Assembly: GCF_027925525.1 (NCBI RefSeq)
Contig: NZ_BSDJ01000026.1
Location: 1 to 64,000 of the forward strand
Source: Paenibacillus tyrphae
GTDB lineage: Bacteria; Bacillota; Bacilli; Paenibacillales; NBRC-103111
Length of the DNA stretch: 64,000 nt
Direction of reading: 5' to 3'
A program made the translations under genes and the position numbers. The notes below the pieces were generated by a model. That model was not told where the DNA came from. It saw nothing but the letters and a program-made list of their open reading frames with translations, and searched no databases. Shown here one piece after another: positions 31,577 to 39,100 of the stretch (within the stretch, counting starts at the first letter, position 1; each line of letters starts with the position of its first letter).

Positions 31577-31860
31577 GCACACTGATCCGGGTTCTTAATA
31601 AAAATTTAAAAGAACGGACCGGGCCGTTTTTGAAAGCCTATTTTTGTTTAGTGTCGTTTAATAATACAACGAATATTTAGTTATAAAGTCGGCATTTTCC
31701 TATAATTTTAGAGGGATTTTCAGGAAAACCCGTGGAATTAGCGAAAACTACGCGATGTACAACCCCAAAGCACTTTTTCGCTATAAAGCAAAAATGCTTT
31801 AAATCATGTTCTTGTATTTCATGCTTGTTTCGTTATAAAATGCATCTTAATTAAATCAAC
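31577..31860. other. AT-rich region before the T-box leader
   Basis: About 280 bases without a gene. A short GC stem (AACGGACC / GGGCCGTT, near 31613-31630) with four T residues may end the upstream gene. The rest is AT-rich, with a repeat-like pair of TATAAAGCAAAAATGC-type and GCACTTTTTCGC segments around 31768-31800. The promoter of the aromatic pathway gene is listed separately. Confidence 0.45.
31812..31839 (+). promoter_or_regulatory. Promoter of the T-box-controlled aromatic pathway gene
   Basis: TTGTAT at 31812-31817, a 16-base spacer and TATAAA at 31834-31839, located about 25 bases before the conserved start of the T-box leader. Confidence 0.6.
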
Positions 31861-31865
31861 TGAAT

Positions 31866-32150
31866 GTTCTGACAAGCAATGAAGGAGAGAGTAAGCGAAG
31901 AACGCTTCTTGCCAGGGACGGCGTGCCGGCGACTGAGAGCACCCGACGAAGCACTGCGCTGAAGTTCACTCCTGAGCTGGTGCCTGATGAGCGGCCTGAA
32001 TCAACAAGGCTTCTTGTAGGGTTACCCGTGGGTCCTGCGTTAAAGGATGGAAAGTGAGAAGAGCACTCCGGTTCGTTTGGCGAAGGGAGCGCACTTCTAA
32101 TAAGGGTGGTACCACGGCTCCTCGTCCCTTGCGACGGGGGGCCTTTTTTA
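31866..32150 (+). promoter_or_regulatory. T-box riboswitch, probable tRNA-Phe specificity
   Basis: A full T-box leader: the start ATGAAGGAGAGAGTAAGCGA with the AGTA-type motif, a stem I 3' side with GCTGAAGTTCACTCC in which TTC at 31965-31967 sits in the specifier position, the T-box sequence AGGGTGGTACCACG at 32103-32116, and a terminator whose stem CGTC / GACG ends in six T residues near 32143-32148. Uncharged tRNA-Phe would pair with TTC (UUC) and the T-box, favour the antiterminator, and switch on the gene below. The specifier is read by position in the stem and not by folding, so Phe is probable rather than certain. Confidence 0.92.
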
Positions 32151-32187
32151 TGTTCCAACAAAAAACAATTCAAGGAGCGGATGAGAA

Positions 32188-33264
32188 ATGAACCAACCAA
32201 GTTTAGAGCCTTTACGCCAAAAATTGGACGAAACGAACCGCCAGCTTCTGGAGCTGTTGTCGGAACGCGCCCAGATCGCCCAGGAAATCGGGAACATCAA
32301 GGAGAAGCAGGGGATTCCGAAATTCGACCCTGTACGGGAGAAGGAAATGCTGACGGAGCTAGTAGCCAGCAACAAAGGACCTTTTACCGACGATACGATC
32401 CGGCACTTGTTCAAGCAAATTTTCCAGGCTTCGCTGAATCTTCAGGTAACCGATCATAAGAAGCAGCTTCTGGTCAGCCGGAAGAAGCAAAAGGAAGATA
32501 CCGTCGTTACGTTGGGTGACGATGTGAAGGTCGGCGGAGGAAGTCCCGTTCTGATTGCAGGACCTTGCTCCGTAGAAAGCTACGATCAGACGCGGACGGT
32601 AGCCGCGGCGCTGAAGCAGGCGGGCATTACCGTGCTGCGCGGAGGGGCATTTAAACCGAGAACTTCCCCTTACGATTTTCAGGGGCTGGGCATTGAGGGG
32701 CTTAAAATATTGAAGGAAGTCGGCGACGAATTCGGTCTGAAAACGATCAGCGAAATCGTTGATCCCGCTCATGTGGAATTGGCATGCGAGTATATCGATG
32801 TCATTCAGATCGGCGCTCGCAATATGCAAAACTTCGAGCTGCTGAAAGCGGCGGGCGAGGTGCGCAAGCCGATTCTGCTCAAGCGCGGGCTGGCGGCGAC
32901 GATCGACGAGTTCCTTCATGCGGCCGAGTATATATTGGCCCGCGGCAACACGCAGGTCATGCTCATCGAACGCGGCATTCGCACGTACGAAAAGGCGACC
33001 CGCAATACGCTCGATATTTCCGCCGTGCCGATCCTGAAGCAGGAAAGCCATCTGCCGGTGCTGGTCGACGTCACGCACTCGACAGGACGCAAAGATATTC
33101 TCGCCCCATGCGCGAAAGCGGCTCTAGCCGCCGGTGCCGACGGGGTTATGGTCGAGGTGCATCCGGACCCGGCCACGGCATTGTCTGATGCCGCCCAGCA
33201 GCTCAATATCGAGGAGTTCGGGAATTTTTACGCTCAGGTGCGGGAGTCCGGCCTTCTCGGGTAG
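32188..33264 (+). CDS. aroA: Bifunctional chorismate mutase / DAHP synthase
   Basis: A 358-aa protein with an AroQ-type chorismate mutase domain at the N-terminus (about 1-90; RQKLDETNRQLLELLSERA, and the IGNIKEKQG loop) fused to a type I-beta 3-deoxy-7-phosphoheptulonate synthase (about 100-358; IAGPCSVESYDQ, GGAFKPRTSPYDFQGLG, DVTHSTGRKD, GVMVEVHPDPATALSD). It makes the first metabolite of the shikimate pathway; the mutase domain gives feedback control by chorismate or prephenate, as in Bacillus subtilis AroA (named as in that species, not the EPSP synthase). AAGGAGCGG precedes the ATG. The T-box upstream should switch it on when Phe-tRNA is uncharged. It ends at a clear terminator. Confidence 0.96.
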   Translation: MNQPSLEPLRQKLDETNRQLLELLSERAQIAQEIGNIKEKQGIPKFDPVREKEMLTELVASNKGPFTDDTIRHLFKQIFQASLNLQVTDHKKQLLVSRKKQKEDTVVTLGDDVKVGGGSPVLIAGPCSVESYDQTRTVAAALKQAGITVLRGGAFKPRTSPYDFQGLGIEGLKILKEVGDEFGLKTISEIVDPAHVELACEYIDVIQIGARNMQNFELLKAAGEVRKPILLKRGLAATIDEFLHAAEYILARGNTQVMLIERGIRTYEKATRNTLDISAVPILKQESHLPVLVDVTHSTGRKDILAPCAKAALAAGADGVMVEVHPDPATALSDAAQQLNIEEFGNFYAQVRESGLLG

Positions 33265-33279
33265 ATTAGCATAATACAG

Positions 33280-33310
33280 AACCGTCTGGAAATTTCCGGA
33301 CGGTTTTTTA
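33280..33310 (+). terminator. Terminator after the DAHP synthase gene
   Basis: Stem AACCGTC / GACGGTT with two further GG/CC pairs and a run of T from 33304. The stem abuts the end of the convergent LysR gene, which finishes at 33308. Confidence 0.8.
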
Positions 33311-34225
33311 TTTAACGGCGGCTTCCAGTTTGGGTAGTGGACCCTGCTTTTGCTGCCCCGCGAAGTAATTTACGACGAAATCGCGAAAATTACAGGCCGC
33401 CTTCGATAAATATCGCTTCTCGTGCCATGCGAGCTGGAACGTGCGTTGGCATACAGGCTGTTCGATATGCAGCAGCGTAAGCGGCGTTGAGGTTGCGTTA
33501 ATATTGCATCCCCCCGCAAAAGCGACGCCCAGCCCAGTGCGCACCAAGCTTGCTATGGCGGCAGGTTCGTCAACCCGGCAGACGAATTTTGGCGATATTC
33601 CCGCTTCACGGCAGAACGCATCGTTCATCTTTTGGAAAATAAATCCTTCCTTATACCCGATAAACGGCTCGTCGGCCACCTCGCTTAACGCCACGCTGCC
33701 ACGATCCGCCAGACGGTGCCCCGGTGGCACGGCCAGATACACTTCTTCGTGCAGGACGGCCACGGCATCGATGTCCGACCCTTCGATGGGCATCGCCGTG
33801 AAACAAAAATCGACCTCTCCGGCTTCGAGAAGCTGCGCCATTTCATCCATGGAAGCTTGGGTCATGCGAAAGTTCACATTCGGGTAAACCGATAAAAACG
33901 CGCTTAAAGGGTCCGTCAGGCGATTCAGCGTGGACATGGCCAAGCTGATGCTTCCCTGTTCGCTGCCGGCCATGTCGGCCACTTCCCGGCGGCCTTCCTC
34001 CAACGCGTTCAGTGCCGTTTCCACTTTGTCCAGAAACGCTTTGCCGAATGAGTTGAGCCGGATTTGCCGGCCCTCGCGGTCGAACAACGGCACGCCCACA
34101 TCGGCCTCCAGCCGGGAAATCGTTTTGCTAAGCGCCGGCTGTGCGATGTGGAGCTCTTGCGCCGCTCTCGTCATATGCTCCAGCTTGGCGACCGTCCGAA
34201 AATAATGGAGCTGCAGCAATTCCAT
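33308..34225 (-). CDS. LysR-family regulator, divergent from azoreductase gene
   Basis: A 305-aa LysR regulator. The N-terminal helix-turn-helix (about 1-60) reads LLQLHYFRTVAKLEHMTRAA then IAQPALSKTISRLEADVG; residues 90-295 form the effector-binding domain with FIGYKEGF and GLGVAFAGG segments. It is divergent from the azoreductase gene (153-base gap), the usual arrangement for a LysR activator and its target. A GGTTATATAATC sequence with T-N11-A-like symmetry at 34269-34280 is a candidate binding site. The inducer may be a quinone, azo or electrophilic compound. Confidence 0.9.
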   Translation of the reverse strand: MELLQLHYFRTVAKLEHMTRAAQELHIAQPALSKTISRLEADVGVPLFDREGRQIRLNSFGKAFLDKVETALNALEEGRREVADMAGSEQGSISLAMSTLNRLTDPLSAFLSVYPNVNFRMTQASMDEMAQLLEAGEVDFCFTAMPIEGSDIDAVAVLHEEVYLAVPPGHRLADRGSVALSEVADEPFIGYKEGFIFQKMNDAFCREAGISPKFVCRVDEPAAIASLVRTGLGVAFAGGCNINATSTPLTLLHIEQPVCQRTFQLAWHEKRYLSKAACNFRDFVVNYFAGQQKQGPLPKLEAAVK

Positions 34226-34268
34226 CCTCGTTCACTCCTTTTTCATTCCCATTCATTCATATACTCAA

Positions 34269-34280
34269 GGTTATATAATC
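34269..34280. promoter_or_regulatory. Candidate LysR operator
   Basis: GGTTATATAATC is an almost perfect inverted repeat 44 bases from the LysR start, within AT-rich DNA between the divergent genes. Confidence 0.4.
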
Positions 34281-34378
34281 TATGAGATAAGATGTATTTT
34301 TGTTTATTTATGTTCCAGTATAAAATAAATGCTGCAAGCGGGCAAATTCCTGCGAATTCCAAATCAGGAGGCGTGACC

Positions 34379-35005
34379 ATGAGTTCAACATTGTTTATTA
34401 AAGCGAACAATCGTCCCATCGATCAAGCGGTAAGCGTGCAATTGTATTACGCTTTTTTGGACAGCTATAAGGAAACCCATCCCGGAGAATCGATGACGGA
34501 ACTGGATTTGTACCGGGAAAATCTGCCGTACCTGGATACCCATCTGATCAGCGGAAGCTACAAATCCGGACGCGGCCTGCCGCTAACACCCGAGGAACAG
34601 GCGATCACCTCGCTCGCGGACAAATACTTGGACCAATTTTTGGCCGCCGATAAAGTGGTTTTCGCTTTTCCGCTCTGGAATTTGACTGTTCCGGCGGTAC
34701 TGCACACGTATTTCGATTATTTGAACCGGGCGGGCAAAACGTTCAAGTTTACGGCGGAAGGCGCCATCGGTCTGGTGCCCGATAAAAAAGCCGTTTTGCT
34801 GAGTGCGAGAGGCGGCATCTATTCGGAAGGCGAGGCGGCTTCCTATGAAATGTCGGTCAATTGGGTTCTGGCGAATCTACGGTTATTCGGCATGACGGAC
34901 ATTACCACCGTGATCGTCGAAGGCCATGGCCAATATCCGGACCGGAAGGAAGCTATTGTTGGAGATGGAATTCAGCGCGCTGTCCAAGCGGCGAAAGTTT
35001 TTTGA
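34379..35005 (+). CDS. azoR: FMN-dependent NADH-azoreductase
   Basis: A 208-aa flavodoxin-fold reductase that uses NADH and FMN to reduce azo bonds and quinones. Family segments are LFIKANNRPIDQAVS at the N-terminus, the FPLWNLTVPAVLHTYFDYL block around residues 95-114 and LSARGGIYSEG around 140 (FMN phosphate and isoalloxazine contacts). The length is standard. ATG 34379 has AGGAGG seven bases before it. The divergent LysR gene is the likely regulator, and the oxidoreductase gene 93 bases downstream is probably co-expressed, making a small quinone/electrophile detoxification unit. Confidence 0.93.
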   Translation: MSSTLFIKANNRPIDQAVSVQLYYAFLDSYKETHPGESMTELDLYRENLPYLDTHLISGSYKSGRGLPLTPEEQAITSLADKYLDQFLAADKVVFAFPLWNLTVPAVLHTYFDYLNRAGKTFKFTAEGAIGLVPDKKAVLLSARGGIYSEGEAASYEMSVNWVLANLRLFGMTDITTVIVEGHGQYPDRKEAIVGDGIQRAVQAAKVF

Positions 35006-35098
35006 GTCTAAGCGGAAATAGAATTGCGGATAGGCGCAGAGAGAAGCTGCGCGGGAGCGGACTGTTCCTGCGGCGGCGATAAAAAGGAGGAGTTTGGT

Positions 35099-36013
35099 AT
35101 GAAAGCAGCGGCGTTTTCTTCTCCGGGCACACCGGATGTGCTGCAAACGATGGAATTTGATGATCCCCAAGCGGGAGCGGGGCAGGTGAGGGTGCGTGTC
35201 AAGGCGGCAGGCGTGCAGCCGTTCGACTTGGCGCTGCGGAGCGGCTGGAGCCCTCCGCCCGGTATAACGGTACAGTTCCCGCAAATTCCGGGCAACGAGT
35301 TCGCCGGGGTTATCGATCAAGTCGGGGAAGGGGTCACCGGGTTTGCCGTCGGCAGCGAGGTGATCGGCTACAAAATGCTAACCTGCTATGCCGAGTATGT
35401 GACGGTCGATGCCAGTCAAATCGTCGTCAAACCGCAGAGCATGCCTTGGGAGGTGGCAGGCGGTCTGTCTGGGGCAGGACAAGCGGCGTATACCGGGCTG
35501 AAGGAGATTGGGGCAGGCCGTGGCGACACGGTATTGATCCATGCCGCCGCAGGCGCCGTCGGTACGATTGCCGTACAGCTGGCCCGGGCTTGGGGAGCGA
35601 CGGTCATCGGTACCGCCAGCGAGCGCAACCACGACTACCTGCGTTCGCTCGGCGCCATACCCGTCGCCTATGGAGAAGGTCTGGCCGACAGAGTGCGGGC
35701 TCTCGCTCCGCATGGGATCGACGCGGTGCTTGACGGGGCCGGAGGCGACGCCCTGCGCGTCTCAGTGGAATTGGTCCGGAACCGGGAGCGCATCGGCACC
35801 CTCGTCGGCTTCGACTTGGCCGAGGAATTGGGCATCCGCCCGATCCGAAGCCAGCGGTCGGCCGCCCGGCTGGCGGAGCTTGCCGATCTGTACGAGCAGG
35901 GGAAGCTGCGCCTCCACATTCGCAGCACATTCCCCCTGCGCCAAGCCGCCGATGCCCACCGCGAAGTCGAAACCGGACACGGGCGCGGTAAAGTTGTTCT
36001 AACGTTCGATTAG
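35099..36013 (+). CDS. Zinc-independent medium-chain dehydrogenase/quinone oxidoreductase
   Basis: A 304-aa NADPH-dependent oxidoreductase of the quinone reductase group: GroES-like N-terminal domain (about 1-120) and Rossmann domain with VLIHAAAGAVGTIAVQLAR (around 142-160). The zinc-binding cysteines of alcohol dehydrogenases are absent. Start ATG 35099 is chosen because AAGGAGGAG precedes it; a longer frame from 35024 has no ribosome site. It likely reduces quinones or enones together with the azoreductase gene. The C-terminus (RQAADAHREVETGHGRGKVV) is complete and typical. Confidence 0.92.
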   Translation: MKAAAFSSPGTPDVLQTMEFDDPQAGAGQVRVRVKAAGVQPFDLALRSGWSPPPGITVQFPQIPGNEFAGVIDQVGEGVTGFAVGSEVIGYKMLTCYAEYVTVDASQIVVKPQSMPWEVAGGLSGAGQAAYTGLKEIGAGRGDTVLIHAAAGAVGTIAVQLARAWGATVIGTASERNHDYLRSLGAIPVAYGEGLADRVRALAPHGIDAVLDGAGGDALRVSVELVRNRERIGTLVGFDLAEELGIRPIRSQRSAARLAELADLYEQGKLRLHIRSTFPLRQAADAHREVETGHGRGKVVLTFD

Positions 36014-36127
36014 AGGCAGGGAAAAAGAGGGCGGTTCGGAATTCGCAAGTTTTTCCGTTTTTAACCGGTTTTAAACTCTTCGCGTTATGCTGTTAGGGTT
36101 AGCTGAACATTAACAGGCGGAGAGGAG

Positions 36128-39100
36128 TTGTCGAAGACGTTGTTGTCGAAATCATTGAACGGAAGGATACGGGGCCGGCCGGCGGTCATTCTGGCGGCGG
36201 CTGGGCTGTTGGTGCTGGCCGGATTGCGCAGCGAACGGCCGGCGATGGCGGCAGAAGGGTATCCGCCCCATCTGCTGCCCAAATACATTGTCACCCAGCT
36301 AGACTATACATTGGGGCTTAATCCCGATGGAACGGTGTCCGGTGACGGTCAAGTCCAATCCTTCAAGGTGTGGGGCTGGACGGACGTAGCGTCGCTCGAT
36401 GCGGGACTGAAGCATGCCGTCGCAGTCACGACGGACGGACGAGTGTATGCGGCGGGGCAAAATGGTGACATCGCTTGCTACTCCAGTGACGACTTGACCC
36501 AAAGAGCGACGCAATGGACGCAGATGAAGTCTGTGGCTGCAGGAGATTGCTTTACGGTGGGGCTGAAAAACGACGGAACTGTCGTTGGCCTCGGCAGGAT
36601 GAACGGCTACGGGCAAATCAGCGATTTGTCGGAATGGTCCGGCATCAAGCAGATTGCCGCCGGCGATATGTTCACGGTCGGTTTGACCAATAGCGGCAAG
36701 GTTGTTATGAAGGGCAACACGGCTTATGGGCAGGGGAATGTCGGCGGGTGGACCAATATCGTGCAGATCGCTGCCGGCGATACTTTCATCATGGGGCTTC
36801 GAGCCGACGGAACGGTCGTATCGACGGGAGGCCCCGACGTATCCGGATGGAAAGATATCGTATGGATTTCTGGAGGCTCTTCGGTTGCGGCAGGTGTTAC
36901 GAAGGACGGCAAGGTTGTCACGGCAGGTTATGTGTTCCCCGAAATTCAAGCGGAAATGAATAAGTGGACGGACATCATTCAGGTCTCGATCCGGCGTCAA
37001 TCTCACGCCGTCGCCGTTCGTAAAAACGGACAGGCGGTGGCTGCCGCCCAAGCGCAAGGCTTCAATTACAAACCGAAATTGAAATGGGCTTTGAAGCAAT
37101 ATGCGCCACAGATGCCTGGCTCAGTCGCTACTCCGTCGTCCCCTCGGAAAAAAGGGCCTGTCTCGCTGCAGTGGACATCCCCGGAGTGGGGGCTCGGCAG
37201 CGACCGCTACTATCAGGTGGAGTTTTACGATGGGAGCGCATGGATGCTAATTGGAGATCGGGTCACCGGTACGGAACTCACCTATGATATACCCGCAAGC
37301 GTCAATACATCCGACGCCAAGTTTCGGGTGCGGGCAGGAACCGAATATGGCTTGTCGGAGTATGTGACGACGAATCCGATTGTGATCGACAATCAACCGC
37401 CGCAAGCGCCGGTGATCACGGTCGGCTCGGAAGCGTGGAGCGAGCAGCCTGTCCAGGTTACGATTGCGGAAAGTCCCGCTGTAAGCGGAGTGGACCGCAC
37501 GGAATACCGGTTGAACGGCAGCTTGTGGCAGACCTACACGGCGCCGTTCACGATTGAAGCGGACGGAGAGACGAAGGTCGAAGCGAGAACTTGGAACAAG
37601 CTGGGGGAAGTCAGCGAAGCAAGCACCAAGACGGTCCGGGTCGATCAGCTTGGACCAGAGCCCCCGGTCGTGACAGCGGACGCTTCCGGCTGGACCCGCG
37701 CGGAGCAGGTAACGGTTACCGTGACGGACGGCGCGGATGCGGGAATCGGCGTATTGCGGTCCGAGGTTCGGCTCGTTGCCTCCGATGGCACCGTTATATC
37801 GGATTGGGCCCCTTACGTTTCACCCCTGACAATCCGGGAAGAAGGACGCTGGACCGTCCGCGCGCGGACCGTCGATAAGCTGAATCATGTAAGCGAGGAG
37901 AGCGCTTCAACCGTATGGATCGACAGGACCAAGCCGAACGCTCCGCTCGTGACCCCGCAAACGTCTGATTGGATTGACGCGCCCAGCGTATCCGTGGCCG
38001 TCTATGGCGAGGATGGATTATCAGGCTTGCAGCGTCTGGAGTATAAGCTCAGCGGCGGAGCGACCGCAGACTGGACGGAATATACCGGTGAGCTTCGGAT
38101 CGAAGCGGAAGGCGAAACCGAGGTCCGGGTGCGCGCCATTGACAAAGCGGGCAACGTAAGCGACGAATCGGCCGCCATCGTCCGAATCGACCGGTCGGCC
38201 CCGGAAGCGCCGATGGTTACGGCCAGCGAGTCCGGGTGGACCCGCTGGGACGTCAAGCTTGATTTCGCAGGCACGGACCGCCTAAGCGGACTGCTGAAAT
38301 ATCAAGTTAAGCTGGGGCCGGACAGCCCTTGGCAGGATGTGACCCCCGGCGATTCCGTTACCGTTACTGCCGAAGGCGAAACGACGGTCACGGGGCGTGC
38401 GGTGGATCGACTCGGCCACATCGGCGCGGAGGCTGCCGTTCGGGTCCGGATCGATCGTAGTGCGCCTACGGTTCCGTTCGTTACGACCGATGCATCCGGC
38501 TGGACGACCGGGAATGTGACGGTGGCTGTTTACGGAAGCAGGGATGCCGTTTCCGGGGCGGTTAAGTATCAGTACAAGCTGGGCCCGGACGGCCCATGGA
38601 CCGATATTCCGGGAACCGGCTTCAGCGTGAGCGCTGAAGGCGAGACACCCGTCTACGTGAGGGCATCGGACGAAGCGGGTAACGTGAGCGAAGAGGCTTA
38701 TACTGTCGTTCGTATCGATCGGACGGCTCCGGCCGCCCCGGTCTTGGCGCCAAGCGCGACAAGCTGGACAAACGGTAAGGTTACCTTTACCGTGAGCGGC
38801 GGTGCGGATTCGGGCAGCGGGGTTGCTCGCTTGCAGTATCGAATCGGTCCCGGTGGGAGCTGGACCGATTACACGGGCGCCGCGGTGACCGTCGAGGCGG
38901 AAGGCGAAACGGCTGTTTTCGCCCGGGCCATGGACCAAGTCGGCTTAATCAGCGAAGAGGCTGGCGCGATCATCCGTATCGATCGGACGCCGCCGAGCGT
39001 GCCGATCTTGTCGTTGAGCGAAAACGGCTGGACGAACCGTCCCGTGACGTTGGAGGTTTACGGCAGCATGGATACGGGAAGCGGTCTTGCGAAGTATATG

